Assembly: GCF_014697475.1 (NCBI RefSeq)
Contig: NZ_JACJRV010000011.1
Span: 62,001 to 126,000 of the forward strand
Direction: 5' to 3'
From: Nostoc sp. FACHB-152
GTDB lineage: Bacteria > Cyanobacteriota > Cyanobacteriia > Cyanobacteriales > Nostocaceae
Length of the DNA: 64,000 nucleotides
The notes beneath the pieces were generated by a model. That model was not told the DNA's origin, searched no databases, and worked only from the letters and a program-made list of their open reading frames with translations. Of this stretch, positions 54,403-64,000 are shown piece by piece. Every line of letters starts with the position of its first letter. Position 1 is the first letter of the stretch. Both the position numbers and the translations under genes were made by a program.

Positions 54403-54616
54403 ATTTGAATGAAGTGAATAATTTCAATTGAATTTGAATAGAATTCACACAAAGCAATTCTAAACTTTTTCTTTTTCTTCGATGTTCTAAAATAGCTGAA
54501 TTTCAGAGGCTATATTTTGAGTTAGTTCTTTATTCATCGGTAAGTTTTTATTGGTATTTTGCCTAAGCTATCAACACAATCTACAACCATTTTTCAGTCA
54601 AATCTGCTATCAGTTC

Positions 54617-55120
54617 CTATTTTTGCATCTGACTTACTAAATGAGTCAGTTCAGGTAAAATTAGCTTTTCCATACCTAACCGCACAGCATTACTAGAACC
54701 AGGAAGAGAGAAGATTAATTTATTTTGATAAATACCTGCGACAGCACGTGAAGCGATCGCACGGGAACCAATTTCTTGATAACTTAAAAATCTAAATAAC
54801 TCTCCAAATCCTGGTAGAGTTTTTTCTAATAATTTTTCAATAGCATCGTAAGTGGTATCTCTGGGTGCAATACCTGTGCCACCATTAAAAATTACTGCAT
54901 CCACATTGCCACTTTTACCCAGCAATTGGATTTGTTCTTGTATCTGCGCTGGTTCATCTTTGATAATTGCGTAGGCTGCGATCGCATGGTTAGCATCTAA
55001 CAATAATTGTTTGATCAGCTGACCACTTTTGTCTGTTTCTTGGTTGCGTGTATCGCTAACGGTAACAACAGCACAATTCACTGTCATTTCTACCGCATCT
55101 GGATGGGGTTTTTGCGTCAT
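54617..55120 (-). CDS. moaB: Molybdenum cofactor biosynthesis protein B
   Basis: A 168-residue MoaB/Mog-family protein that adenylates molybdopterin or acts in that step. Visible motifs are VVTVSDTRNQETDKSGQLI, the MPT-binding FNGGTGIAPRDTTYDAIE and the C-terminal SLPGSSNAVRLGMEKLILPE. ATG 55120 matches homologues; the frame extends to 55285 over GAAGTATGAAG-type repeats and is not trusted there. Confidence 0.92.
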   Translation of the reverse strand: MTQKPHPDAVEMTVNCAVVTVSDTRNQETDKSGQLIKQLLLDANHAIAAYAIIKDEPAQIQEQIQLLGKSGNVDAVIFNGGTGIAPRDTTYDAIEKLLEKTLPGFGELFRFLSYQEIGSRAIASRAVAGIYQNKLIFSLPGSSNAVRLGMEKLILPELTHLVSQMQK

Positions 55121-55272
55121 CTGAGGGAAGGATGAAGTATGAAGGCTCAAGGATGAATAAATATATCTTTTATTGTTCACCCTAAAATTAATCCGAGCAA
55201 GCAGATTTATCTTTGACAGAAAATCAACGTGGAGTCTCCTTGTTGCAATCCGCATAATAAGTATGGAGTTGA

Positions 55273-55316
55273 TTTCATACTTCACACTTCACACTTCATA
55301 CTTCATACTTCATTTG
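55273..55316. repeat. Short tandem repeat between moaB and psb28
   Basis: Five to six copies of CTTCATA / CTTCACA, a heptamer tandem repeat. Confidence 0.65.
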
Positions 55317-55321
55317 ATTGC

Positions 55322-55657
55322 TTAAGATTTACTGAAACCTAAATCGTTTTGTTCAGCATATCTTTCCATGAAGCGCATAAAGCGATCCCACTCGTCAGGA
55401 GATTTCATAATATGAACAGCTTCTAAGGCTTCTGGTCTACCGTTGATAAATCTAGCCTTGACTTCGCGGGTAATTATTTCGCCTTCCTCGTCAATCATAT
55501 ACATCCCAGTGACATCTTCGGTGCTACCTTGATCTAAGGCTTTAGGATTTGTAAAAATAAAGGTTGCTGTACCAGTATCACCACTGCGCGATCGCGTTAA
55601 ACGTACATCTGGTACTACATCTTCGTCAATACCTCTAGAAAACTGGATTTTTGCCAT
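55322..55657 (-). CDS. psb28: Photosystem II reaction center protein Psb28
   Basis: A 111-residue Psb28, a cytoplasmic-side factor that binds PSII assembly intermediates (CP47 module). Features: [40 protein letters not shown] and [18 protein letters not shown]. The length and sequence are canonical; no signal peptide. Confidence 0.95.
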   Translation of the reverse strand: MAKIQFSRGIDEDVVPDVRLTRSRSGDTGTATFIFTNPKALDQGSTEDVTGMYMIDEEGEIITREVKARFINGRPEALEAVHIMKSPDEWDRFMRFMERYAEQNDLGFSKS

Positions 55658-55785
55658 GATGAAAGAATTTAAAGTTTTGTGATCGTTGATTTAATATTCT
55701 CTCATCATTTAGAACTCAGTAGTCTATGAAGTCTGAAGTCTGAAATTTTGTTCTTCTGGCTTCTGCCTTTTGACCATTGACCAAG

Positions 55786-56229
55786 TTACCTTTCCAAAAA
55801 TAAAGTTACAGGGCCGTCATTTTCAATAGAGACTTGCATCATTGCACCGAATTTACCTGTTTCTACACGCAAACCACTGGCGCGTAAATTGGTCACAAAG
55901 CTGTTATACAAATCTTCTGCGGTTTGAGGCGGTGCAGAACGGTCAAAAGAAGGACGGCGACCTTTGCGACAGTCACCGTAAAGAGTGAATTGACTCACTA
56001 CTAACAACTCACCGTTAATTTCTTGTACAGATTTTTGCCATCTGTCTCCACCTTCCTCATCAGGAAACAGTCGCAATTCTAAGCATTTACGCGCCATCCA
56101 GTCGAGTTCTGCATCTGTGTCAGTATCGGCAATACCTACGAGTAAATTTAATCCTCGTCCAATTTTGCCAATGATTTCACCATTAACAGTAACTTGAGAT
56201 GATTTTACTCGCTGGATGAGAACGCGCAT
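55786..56229 (-). CDS. dtd: D-aminoacyl-tRNA deacylase
   Basis: A 147-residue DTD that removes D-amino acids from tRNA. The conserved SQFTLYGD and the C-terminal DGPVTLFLE (the GP motif that shapes the chiral pocket) are present, with the N-terminal [23 protein letters not shown] 56229 fits homologues; the upstream in-frame ATG at 56259 lies in heptamer repeats. Identification is firm. Confidence 0.95.
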   Translation of the reverse strand: MRVLIQRVKSSQVTVNGEIIGKIGRGLNLLVGIADTDTDAELDWMARKCLELRLFPDEEGGDRWQKSVQEINGELLVVSQFTLYGDCRKGRRPSFDRSAPPQTAEDLYNSFVTNLRASGLRVETGKFGAMMQVSIENDGPVTLFLER

Positions 56230-56237
56230 AATGGTCA

Positions 56238-56310
56238 TCAGCCCTTTGTCATTAGTCATTTGTCCTTTGTTATTTTAATAACTAATGACCAATAACTAAT
56301 GACTAATGAC
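56238..56310. repeat. GTCATTA-type heptamer repeats
   Basis: Direct GTCATTAGTCATTTGTC and inverted AATGACTAATGAC copies between dtd and the CobW gene. Confidence 0.6.
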
Positions 56311-57476
56311 TATTTGCCGAAGCCTTTACCACGACTGACGGAAGGTAAACAAACACAGTTTTCTAATTGTGTCATTAATGTTTCACGGTCTAAATTTTGA
56401 CCAATTAGCACAAGTTGGTTTTTGGGTTCACCTTTCCATTCGTCATCATCTAAGGTGAAGCGTTTCCCACATAGGTGAAAAATGTGTCGTTTGGGACTTT
56501 CATCAAACCACATTACACCTTTGGCGCGGAAAATGTTTGTGGGTAGCTGGTTATCAAGGAAATATTGAAACTTCCTGATAGAAAATGGCTTGTCGCTTTG
56601 GAAAGATATGGAAGTGAAACCATCATTTTCTAAATGGTCTGAATGATGGTGGTGATGGTCGTGGTCGTGATGGTCATGACCGCAGGCTGAATGGTCATGG
56701 TCGTGGTGGTCGTGACCGCAGGCTGAATGGTCATGGTCATGGTCGTGATGGTCATGATCATGATGTTCATGGTCATGCTCATCAACGGTGTCAAAATATT
56801 TATCAGACTCAAATAATCCTACACTGAGAATTAAAGCGAGTGGTATTTGCGATCGCTGGGTACGCAAAATTCTCGCGCCTTCTTTAACTTCGTTGATTTT
56901 TTTCTCTAACTGAGTCAACGTGGCTTCATCAACCAAATCTGTTTTATTCAACAGAATGATATCACCGTAAGCAATCTGACTATAAGCTGCTTGCGAGTTG
57001 AATAAATCTAAGCTGTAGTTAGCTGCATCTACGACAGTGATAATCGAATCTAAACGGGTCAAATCCCGCAATTCTGTACCTAAAAATGTTAAGGCTACTG
57101 GTAGCGGATCTGCTAATCCAGTAGTTTCTACTACTAAGTAATCTAGCTTCTCTTCGCGTTCTAATACTTTGTAAACGGCATCAACTAAATCATTATTGAT
57201 TGTGCAGCAGATACAACCGTTACTTAGCTCCACCATATTATTATTATTTTCATCGGTGGAGATAATTAACTCGTTGTCAATGCCAATTTCACCAAACTCA
57301 TTTACCAAAACTGCGGTTTTTAAACCCTGTTGGTTCGTGAGAATATGATTTAGTAGAGTCGTTTTGCCGCTACCAAGAAATCCAGTAATAATTGTTACTG
57401 GTAATCCTTGTTTCGGCGCATTCATGGGTTGAGATTCAGAATTCACTGCTGTTTGCATAGCGCGGTTATCAAACAA
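56310..57476 (-). CDS. CobW/COG0523-family GTPase with His-rich metal loop
   Basis: A 388-residue G3E GTPase: Walker A TGFLGSGKTTLLNH, the metal-binding GCICCTI (CxCC), ETTGLADPLPVAL and the NKTD base motif. Between the GTPase and the C-terminal CobW domain there is a His/Asp-rich loop of about 50 residues (HDHHDHDHDHSACGHDHH is part), with tandem HDHHDHDHSACG units. COG0523 proteins deliver zinc or cobalt to enzymes; the His loop suggests metal storage or sensing. No Zur-type box was recognised upstream. Confidence 0.9.
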   Translation of the reverse strand: MFDNRAMQTAVNSESQPMNAPKQGLPVTIITGFLGSGKTTLLNHILTNQQGLKTAVLVNEFGEIGIDNELIISTDENNNNMVELSNGCICCTINNDLVDAVYKVLEREEKLDYLVVETTGLADPLPVALTFLGTELRDLTRLDSIITVVDAANYSLDLFNSQAAYSQIAYGDIILLNKTDLVDEATLTQLEKKINEVKEGARILRTQRSQIPLALILSVGLFESDKYFDTVDEHDHEHHDHDHHDHDHDHSACGHDHHDHDHSACGHDHHDHDHHHHHSDHLENDGFTSISFQSDKPFSIRKFQYFLDNQLPTNIFRAKGVMWFDESPKRHIFHLCGKRFTLDDDEWKGEPKNQLVLIGQNLDRETLMTQLENCVCLPSVSRGKGFGK

Positions 57477-57645
57477 ATCAAAAAATAAAAAACTTCTCTA
57501 AGTTGCGGCTGCCACCACTGCTAAATTCAGATTTACAAAAGGTAGCGCAGATAGTCCAGAAAACACTAGCATAGGGATGCTGGATAAACTTCCCAGCTGT
57601 TTAACCCTATTATTGCGTATCCTTCTATTGCCGCATTACTCTGTT

Positions 57646-59091
57646 ATGACCCTAACTGTTTACAATACCCTCACCCGTCGTCAAGAACCGTTTGAAACAG
57701 TCGAACCAGGCAAGGTTAAGATGTATTATTGCGGCGTGACGGTCTATGACTACTGCCATTTGGGTCATGCTAGAGCTTGCATCGTTTGGGATGTTGTGCG
57801 CCGCTATCTCCAGTTTATCGGTTATGAAGTGCGCTATGTGCAGAATTTTACTGATGTTGATGACAAAATTCTCAACCGCGCACGAGAAGAACACTCATCA
57901 ATGGAGGCTGTAGCTGAACGCTTCATCAAGGCCTATTTTGATGATATGGCACGGTTAGGAATTAAAGAAGCTGATGAATATCCCCGCGCGACACATACGA
58001 TGAATGGGATTCAGCGATTAATTCATGAATTAGAAAATAAAGGCTTTGCCTATCCTTCCGATGGTGATGTTTACTATGCAGTGCGGCAGTTTGCTGAGTA
58101 TGGCAAGCTTTCTGGTCGCAAGTTAGAAGATATGCAAGCTGGTGCGAGTGATCGCGTTAATGTAGAAGACCCAGAATATCAAAAGAAAAAAGACCCCTTT
58201 GACTTTGCTTTGTGGAAAGCCGCTAAACCCGGTGAACCTGCTTGGGAATCACCTTGGGGTGCTGGTCGTCCGGGTTGGCATATTGAATGCTCGGCGATGG
58301 TGCGCGATCGCTTGGGTGAAACAATAGATATTCATGCTGGTGGTGCTGACTTAATTTTCCCCCACCACGAAAACGAAATTGCTCAATCAGAAGCTGTCAC
58401 AGGTAAACCTTTAGCTAATTACTGGATGCACAACGGGATGGTAAAAGTGGACGGTGAGAAAATGTCCAAGTCTTTGGGCAACTTTACCACCATCCGCGAC
58501 TTACTTGATCGTGATGTTGATCCAATGGCAGTAAGATTATTTGTGTTGATGGCGCAATATCGTAAGCCTATTGATTTTACCGACGAAGCAATTACCGCAG
58601 CCACTAACGGCTGGCACACCCTTAAAGAAGGTTTGCTGTTTGGTTATCAATACGGTAAGCAACTCGGTTGGGGAGTGGATGATATCTCACTACTACCTGA
58701 AACTGTTGAACGCTTTAAAGAAACTGTCAACGATGACTTTAATTTCCCTGGTGGGTTAGCTGTGATATTTGAATTAGCCAAAGAATTACGGCGAGAGGGA
58801 AACATCATCGTTCATGAAGGTAAAACTGCAACCCCAGCCGATGAACTCCAAAAACAATGGCAAACTCTTGTTACTTTGGCAGAGGTTTTAGGTTTAACAG
58901 CCGAAATTGAAAATGCCAGTCCGGCAAATGATGGTCTTAGCGATGCTGAAATTGAAGATTTGATTCAACAACGGCAAGCGGCTAGAAAATCCAGGAATTT
59001 TGCAGAAGCAGACCGTATTCGGAATGAACTACAAGCCAAAAACATTACTTTAATTGATAGCTCTGAAGGTACGCGCTGGCACAGAAATTAA
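57646..59091 (+). CDS. cysS: Cysteinyl-tRNA synthetase
   Basis: A 481-residue class I synthetase from ATG 57646 ([16 protein letters not shown]). The HIGH-equivalent HLGH follows zinc-ligand Cys in [17 protein letters not shown]. The second zinc site region is WHIECSAM, and [10 protein letters not shown] is the KMSKS loop. The frame continues to 57577 upstream, but this adds a hydrophobic leader not seen in the family. Confidence 0.96.
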   Translation: MTLTVYNTLTRRQEPFETVEPGKVKMYYCGVTVYDYCHLGHARACIVWDVVRRYLQFIGYEVRYVQNFTDVDDKILNRAREEHSSMEAVAERFIKAYFDDMARLGIKEADEYPRATHTMNGIQRLIHELENKGFAYPSDGDVYYAVRQFAEYGKLSGRKLEDMQAGASDRVNVEDPEYQKKKDPFDFALWKAAKPGEPAWESPWGAGRPGWHIECSAMVRDRLGETIDIHAGGADLIFPHHENEIAQSEAVTGKPLANYWMHNGMVKVDGEKMSKSLGNFTTIRDLLDRDVDPMAVRLFVLMAQYRKPIDFTDEAITAATNGWHTLKEGLLFGYQYGKQLGWGVDDISLLPETVERFKETVNDDFNFPGGLAVIFELAKELRREGNIIVHEGKTATPADELQKQWQTLVTLAEVLGLTAEIENASPANDGLSDAEIEDLIQQRQAARKSRNFAEADRIRNELQAKNITLIDSSEGTRWHRN

Positions 59092-59101
59092 TTTCACACA
59101 T

Positions 59102-59166
59102 AGGCTTTTGTAAATCTCAGATAGGAGTTTTTATTGAAAAACCTCTATTACAAAAGCCTTTTTTTC
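59102..59166 (+). terminator. Rho-independent terminator of cysS
   Basis: AGGCTTTTGTAA (59102-59113) pairs perfectly with TTACAAAAGCCT (59148-59159), followed by TTTTTT; the loop between can form a smaller hairpin. Confidence 0.85.
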
Positions 59167-59574
59167 ACTAAATTTTCGTTAAAAAAACTCTTTGTTAGCA
59201 GTAATGTCATGAAAATATTACATTACAGTTTAGACAAGGATTCCTTAAACTTCTAAATTGCTTTATTAATTCATGGTTTCTGCATTAATACATTAAATGC
59301 AACTTTTAGGCTGGGTGGTGAGAACAGTCTTGAAAAAGCATCTCAGGTTTGATAATTTACATCGATTAGGGTAAAAGTGCAAAAATAGCAATTAGTATCA
59401 AATACAACAAATTTTACTAGAAAAAATAAAATTTTATAGGTCTTACAGCAAAGCACCAGACATTAAATAAAGCCTCTAATAGCTGTTTATTTGATAGCTA
59501 ATATAGAGATAGATGAACAAATCAATAAACCTAGTTGCCAATAATAAACTTACTAAATTTGAATCTAAATTATT
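59167..59574. other. AT-rich spacer upstream of tldD
   Basis: About 400 bp with no gene or recognised RNA. The tldD promoter must lie here; no specific box is certain. Confidence 0.45.
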
Positions 59575-61014
59575 ATGTGGTCTGAACTAACAAAAGCGAT
59601 CGCTAACTTTAACATACCTGCTGATTGGATTGGTATCAGAGCCGTCAAAGAAACAGCATCGAACCGTTATGTCCGCGATGGCATACCTCAAGCTAACGGT
59701 AAATCTATCACCGAGGGAGCCATGATCGAAGTTTTAGTTAATGGCTGTTTAGGTTATGCCGCTACCAATTCTTTAGAAATAGCTTCCCTAGAATCTGCTG
59801 CCCAAATAGCTTATAAACAAGCACTCTTCTCTAGTCAATGGTGGATATATCCGTTTAAAGAAACTGAACGTCCCAAAGTAGTAGGTGAATACAACTCGCC
59901 ATTTTTGGAACCCTTAGACGCGCTGAGTCCAGGAGAAATTAATGATTTGTTGGTGCGGATGTGCCACACGCTAAAAGTTAGTGACAAAATCGTGCAAACC
60001 ACAGCCAGCATCAGCACTAGTGAACGAGAAAGTTGGTTTGTCAGCAGCAACGGTTCAGAAGTCTATCAAAAGTTTATCTCTTTAGGGACTAGTTATGGAG
60101 CGATCGCTCAAGACGGCGCAATTGTTCAGCAACGCACTAACAACGGTTGGAAAGCGCATTGTTATCAAGGTGGATGGGAACTTTTAAGACAAGAAAATTT
60201 ATGGCAACGAGTGCGACAAGTAGGAGAACAAGCTGTAGAACTGTTGACAGCAGATGAATGTCCAAACATCCGCACTAATTTAGTCTTAGCCCCAGACCAA
60301 ATGATGCTGCAAATTCATGAAAGCGTCGGGCATCCATTAGAAATTGACCGGATTTTAGGTGATGAGCGCAACTATGCTGGCGGTAGCTTTATCACAACCG
60401 AAGATTTTGGTCAGCGAGTTTACGGTTCACCATTAATGAACATTACTTTTGACCCCACAGTACCGGGTGAGTATGCCAGCTATGCTTTTGATGATACTGG
60501 TGCAGTAGCCACAAGGGAATATGTGATTCAAGAAGGCGTACTACAACGAGGTTTAGGCAGTTTAGAAAGTCAAGCTAGAGCCGGAGTACCTGGAGTCGCT
60601 TGCGCCCGTGCTTGTTCGTGGAATCGCCCAGCAATTGATCGCATGGCTAACTTAAACTTAGAACCAGGAAACGCCACCTTTGACGAAATCATCAGCAGTA
60701 TAGAACATGGCGTTTACATGGAATCAAATCGGTCTTGGTCAATTGATGACCGCCGTTATAAATTCCAGTTTGGTTGCGAATATGCCAAATTAATTGAAAA
60801 TGGAAAACTCACCAAAACCCTCCGCAACCCCAACTATCGCGCCACAACCCCAGAATTTTGGCACAGCCTCATCAAAGTTGGAAATGCTGACAGCTGGCAA
60901 ATGTACGGTACTCCCTACTGCGGTAAAGGAGAACCCAATCAAGCTATTTGGGTAGGACACGGTTCACCTGTTTGTGTATTTGCTAACGTTGAAGTCTTCG
61001 GCGGAGGTAGTTGA
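59575..61014 (+). CDS. tldD: TldD-type metalloprotease subunit
   Basis: A 479-residue TldD/PmbA-family protein. The metal-binding HExxxH motif is HESVGHPLEIDR near residue 246, and the family segment EYASYAFDDTGAVATREYVI follows. With TldE, encoded 79 bp downstream, it forms a heterodimeric protease that trims unfolded or leader peptides. The start ATG 59575 gives a normal-length N-terminus. Confidence 0.92.
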   Translation: MWSELTKAIANFNIPADWIGIRAVKETASNRYVRDGIPQANGKSITEGAMIEVLVNGCLGYAATNSLEIASLESAAQIAYKQALFSSQWWIYPFKETERPKVVGEYNSPFLEPLDALSPGEINDLLVRMCHTLKVSDKIVQTTASISTSERESWFVSSNGSEVYQKFISLGTSYGAIAQDGAIVQQRTNNGWKAHCYQGGWELLRQENLWQRVRQVGEQAVELLTADECPNIRTNLVLAPDQMMLQIHESVGHPLEIDRILGDERNYAGGSFITTEDFGQRVYGSPLMNITFDPTVPGEYASYAFDDTGAVATREYVIQEGVLQRGLGSLESQARAGVPGVACARACSWNRPAIDRMANLNLEPGNATFDEIISSIEHGVYMESNRSWSIDDRRYKFQFGCEYAKLIENGKLTKTLRNPNYRATTPEFWHSLIKVGNADSWQMYGTPYCGKGEPNQAIWVGHGSPVCVFANVEVFGGGS

Positions 61015-61093
61015 AGAAGCTAAAAATCAAAAGTCAAAAACATGACTTTTTTATATCTAATTTAATTACTAATTACGAATTAATAATTTACCA

Positions 61094-62437
61094 ATGAAAG
61101 AAGAATTAACATCGTTAGAATATAGCTTTAATCATCTCTTAGAAACTCTGCTAATTAAAAAATTTGAAGATGAAGAATTTACCCTCAAACTGAGCAGTGA
61201 GCGTAGTCAATTTACACGATTTAATCATGCGAAAGTTAGGCAAACTGGCTGTGTAGCAGATGGTTGGATTGAACTAACTTTAATGGCAGATCAACGCAGT
61301 AGTGCTAGACAATTTCCTTTTACGGGAAACTGGGAAAAAGATTGGTACAGGGTATATCAAGCATTACAAGAATTACGAGATGAACTACCTATATTACCCA
61401 TTGATACTTATTTAGTTTTGCCTTCAGGTAACAATAATAGTCGAGAAGTTCATCATAGTAATTTATTAGCACCAGAAGCAGTAGTTTCTAGTATCTTAGC
61501 AGAAGTAGCAGAGTTAGATTTTACTGGGATTTATGCTGGGGGCGTGGTAATTAAAGCCTATGGTGATTCTAGTGGTCAAAAACATTGGTTTGCCACCGAC
61601 ACTTTTACATTAGATTATTCTTTGTTTATTAATTCTGGACAAGCTGTTAAAGGTATATTTGCCGGAAGCAGTTGGGATGTTGCAAGTTACGCTGCAAAAA
61701 TTAGCGAAGCAAAAAAGCAACTCAAATTGCTTTCACTTCCAGCAAAACAATTGCCTAGAGGACAGTATAAAACTTATTTTGCACCTGCGGCTGTTGCTGA
61801 TTTATTAAATATGCTTTCTTGGAGTGCTGTAAGTGAAGCAGATATTCAACAAGGAAATAGTGCTTTAGCCGCCTTATCAAGAAAAGAAAAACAGTTATCT
61901 TCTAAATTTAGTTTGAAAGAAAACTTTCAATTAGGTTTAGTGCCGCGCTTTAATGAATTAGGCGAAATGGCAGCACCAGAATTACCAATTATAGAACAAG
62001 GAATTTTAGTAAATAGCTTAGTTAATTCTCGTACTGCTAAAGAATATCAAAAAATTGCTAACGGTGCTAATAGTTCAGAAAGTTTACGCACGCCAGAAAT
62101 AAGTCCGGGAAATTTAAAATTTGAGCAGATTTTATCTAGTTTAGATACAGGGTTATATGTCTCAAATTTACATTATCTAAATTGGAGCGATCGCCCCACA
62201 GGTAGAATTACAGGTATGACTCGTTATGCCTGTTTTTGGGTAGAAAACGGCGAAATTATTGCACCTATCGAAAACTTGCGCTTTGATGAAAGCCTCTATC
62301 GGTTTTGGGGAGAAAATTTAGTTGATTTCACTAATTTTCAAGAATTTATCCCCGAAGTAGGCACATATGAAAGTCGCCAATTAGGTGGAAATTTAGTTCC
62401 TGGTATGTTAGTGAATGATTTTACTTACACCTTGTAG
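61094..62437 (+). CDS. tldE: TldE/PmbA-type protease subunit
   Basis: A 447-residue PmbA/TldE homologue without the HExxxH motif, as expected for the non-catalytic partner. Features: LSSERSQFTRFNHAKVRQTG at the N-terminus and GRITGMTRYACFWVENGEII near the C-terminus. The length matches the family. Co-directional with tldD and probably in its operon, giving the complete TldD/E protease. Confidence 0.9.
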   Translation: MKEELTSLEYSFNHLLETLLIKKFEDEEFTLKLSSERSQFTRFNHAKVRQTGCVADGWIELTLMADQRSSARQFPFTGNWEKDWYRVYQALQELRDELPILPIDTYLVLPSGNNNSREVHHSNLLAPEAVVSSILAEVAELDFTGIYAGGVVIKAYGDSSGQKHWFATDTFTLDYSLFINSGQAVKGIFAGSSWDVASYAAKISEAKKQLKLLSLPAKQLPRGQYKTYFAPAAVADLLNMLSWSAVSEADIQQGNSALAALSRKEKQLSSKFSLKENFQLGLVPRFNELGEMAAPELPIIEQGILVNSLVNSRTAKEYQKIANGANSSESLRTPEISPGNLKFEQILSSLDTGLYVSNLHYLNWSDRPTGRITGMTRYACFWVENGEIIAPIENLRFDESLYRFWGENLVDFTNFQEFIPEVGTYESRQLGGNLVPGMLVNDFTYTL

Positions 62438-62969
62438 GTATAGCGAGTGACAGGTGACAGGTAATAGATGACAGAATAACAGCTTATTTAATGGCTAAAA
62501 TTTTATAGCAGTTAAAGCATAGATTATGACATATAGCAACCGAATCGAAACATAGTTTAAAACTTCAACAGATGAGATAAATTAGAAACTGCAAGGCTTT
62601 TATATCTGTCACCTATAACCTGTTCCCTATTCCCTGCTATAACGGAGTTAAAAATTTTTTACTTGCAAATTTGTTTATGTATAGAAATATTGAGAATACT
62701 TTCTCAAAGTATATGAACAATTATTAAGTAGCTGCTCTATCTGGATAACAAGATTTGCATAAGACTAAGAATTATTTCGTTTAACAATATATATTGTTGT
62801 TGTTTTAAAACGCTGAATTACAACAATAGGAAAGGTTTCAGCGATCGCAACACTAACTAACTAGTAAATAGTCCTATTTATTCAACGCTACAAGTTTTGG
62901 GACAATCAAAGACTAATAATTTCGCAATCATAGTCCACCTCTGATTCACCTCATAAGGGAGAACGCCTG
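62438..62969. other. chlB upstream region
   Basis: 532 bp without a gene. GTGACAGGTGACAGGTAATAG repeats lie at 62447-62476 and one GCGATCGC near 62841. AAGGGAG at 62956-62962 is the chlB ribosome site. No recognised promoter box. Confidence 0.5.
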
Positions 62970-64000
62970 ATGAAATTGGCTTACTGGATGTATGCAGGCC
63001 CAGCCCATATTGGCACTTTGCGAATCGCTAGTTCGTTTAAAAACGTTCATGCGATTATGCACGCCCCACTCGGAGATGATTATTTTAACGTCATGCGTTC
63101 CATGCTCTCACGAGAGCGAGATTTTACACCAGTGACAACCAGTGTTGTAGATCGCAACGTCTTGGCGCGTGGTTCTCAAGAAAAGGTGGTCGATAATATT
63201 ACCCGCAAAGATGCTGAAGAACACCCGGATTTGATTGTGTTAACTCCCACCTGTACCTCTAGCATTCTGCAAGAAGATTTACACAACTTTGTAGAACGCG
63301 CCCGGATTGAGGCTAAAGGCGATGTCCTTCTAGCAGATGTTAATCACTATCGCGCTAACGAACTGCAAGCAGCCGATCGTACTCTACATCAAATCGTCCA
63401 ATACTATATCGAGAAAGCCCGGAAAAAAGGCGAACTACCTACAACCAAAACCGAAAAGCCATCAGTTAACATCATCGGTATTTCTACCCTTGGTTTTCAC
63501 AACAACCACGACTGCACCGAACTGAAAAGACTCATGGGTGATTTGGGAATTGAGGTGAACGCAGTCATTCCCGAAGGTGCTTCAGTTCATGAGTTGAAGA
63601 ATCTACCCAAAGCTTGGTTTAACTTGGTTCCTTACCGGGAACTCGGTTTGATGACAGCTAATTACCTGCAAGCAGAATTCGGCACACCTTGTATAGACAT
63701 TACACCAATGGGTGTGGTAGAAACTGCGCGTTGCATCCGTAAGATTCAACAGATAATTAACGAACAAGGCGCAAATGTTGACTATGAAGAATATATCAAC
63801 GAGCAAACCTTGTATGTCTCCCAAGCAGCTTGGTTCTCCCGTTCAATTGACTGTCAGAATTTGACTGGTAAAAAAGCTGTGGTATTTGGCGACAACACCC
63901 ACGCCGCCGCTCTCACCAAAATTCTCTCGCGGGAAATGGGGATTCATGTAGTTTGGGCTGGAACTTATTGTAAATATGATGCAGACTGGTTCCGCGAACA
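62970..64000 (+). CDS. chlB: Light-independent protochlorophyllide reductase subunit B, 5' part
   Basis: ChlB, part of the nitrogenase-like enzyme that reduces protochlorophyllide in the dark. The frame opens at ATG 62970 ([20 protein letters not shown]) after AAGGGAG and stays open to the window end, about 343 residues of a protein usually near 508. Conserved stretches include [20 protein letters not shown], with a cluster-coordinating Cys region, and [20 protein letters not shown]. The C-terminal part lies beyond the window. Confidence 0.97.
   Translation, partial: MKLAYWMYAGPAHIGTLRIASSFKNVHAIMHAPLGDDYFNVMRSMLSRERDFTPVTTSVVDRNVLARGSQEKVVDNITRKDAEEHPDLIVLTPTCTSSILQEDLHNFVERARIEAKGDVLLADVNHYRANELQAADRTLHQIVQYYIEKARKKGELPTTKTEKPSVNIIGISTLGFHNNHDCTELKRLMGDLGIEVNAVIPEGASVHELKNLPKAWFNLVPYRELGLMTANYLQAEFGTPCIDITPMGVVETARCIRKIQQIINEQGANVDYEEYINEQTLYVSQAAWFSRSIDCQNLTGKKAVVFGDNTHAAALTKILSREMGIHVVWAGTYCKYDADWFRE

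Noticed and set aside
56630-56812. Thr/Ile/Met-rich frame inside the CobW gene
   Set aside because: Shadow of the His/Asp repeat read in another frame.
57477-57576. Zur box upstream of the CobW-family gene
   Set aside because: No TGATAATNATTATCA-like palindrome is visible.
1-64000. CRISPR array or cas genes
   Set aside because: No regularly spaced direct repeats with unique spacers of 30-40 bp and no cas-like protein was seen; the tandem repeats found have no spacers.

Overview
ORGANISM. The window is cyanobacterial, most likely a filamentous heterocyst-former of the Nostoc/Anabaena type (Nostocales). It carries photosystem genes (psaE, psb28), NDH-1 genes (ndhJ, ndhO), the dark protochlorophyllide reductase gene chlB, the carotenoid ketolase crtO, glgC, very many HIP1 octamers (GCGATCGC), and the short heptamer-type tandem repeats and repeated hairpins common in spacers of that group. 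Species assignment is inference; no rRNA gene is present. LAYOUT. 1-377: 3' end of ndhJ. 0.56-5.0 kb: a first accessory patch with an ATPase overlapping a TPR protein, a 63-bp tandem repeat carrying a HIP1 site per unit, and an Rpn/DUF2887-type PD-(D/E)XK protein. 5.2-21.7 kb: mainly metabolic genes (tkt, fabF-acpP, an HdrB-like CCG protein, lpxD, a radical SAM protein, a YhiN-type flavoprotein, rubredoxin, a SRPBCC protein, crtO, a DUF2993 protein, and a second, phosphoketolase-like ThDP enzyme). 21.7-29.9 kb: an AT-rich accessory island with a secreted orphan protein, a MITE-like element, a dynamin/HSR1-like GTPase with a small hydrophobic partner, a secreted basic protein, a glycine-rich hydrophobic peptide, a HTH-AAA_35 protein, an AAA_35-vWA fusion, and an orphan ParD antitoxin. 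It is followed by tRNA-Pro. 30.1-43.6 kb: housekeeping and conserved cyanobacterial genes (DUF1818, rpoZ, fasciclin, GH13 amylase, subtilase plus a propeptide-like protein, glgC, P-loop kinase, J-protein, GST, nnr, SPOR-like protein). 43.8-48.6 kb: a retropepsin-like pair and a three-gene wHTH/ATPase/Mrr-like nuclease operon. 48.8-64 kb: core genes (mdh, ndhO, mutM, psaE, PAP/fibrillin, DUF3134, mraY, moaB, psb28, dtd, CobW GTPase, cysS, tldD-tldE, chlB running off the end). HOW GENES WORK TOGETHER. fabF and acpP are the elongating synthase and its acyl carrier. tldD and tldE form one protease. ndhJ and ndhO belong to the same NDH-1 complex. BEST CANDIDATES FOR UNDESCRIBED SYSTEMS. (1) The 23.2-29.5 kb island. 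Two homologous promoter regions, upstream of the GTPase pair and of the glycine-rich peptide, each carry GTGAA-type half-sites at identical spacings (41, 20, 21 and 20 bp) next to a TTGAYT-N17-TATSTT promoter. A HTH-AAA_35 protein beside them could be the activator, and an AAA_35-vWA protein follows. (2) The wHTH/ATPase/nuclease operon at 44.5-48.6 kb, which has the composition of a defence or DNA-processing system. Functions of both are inference.
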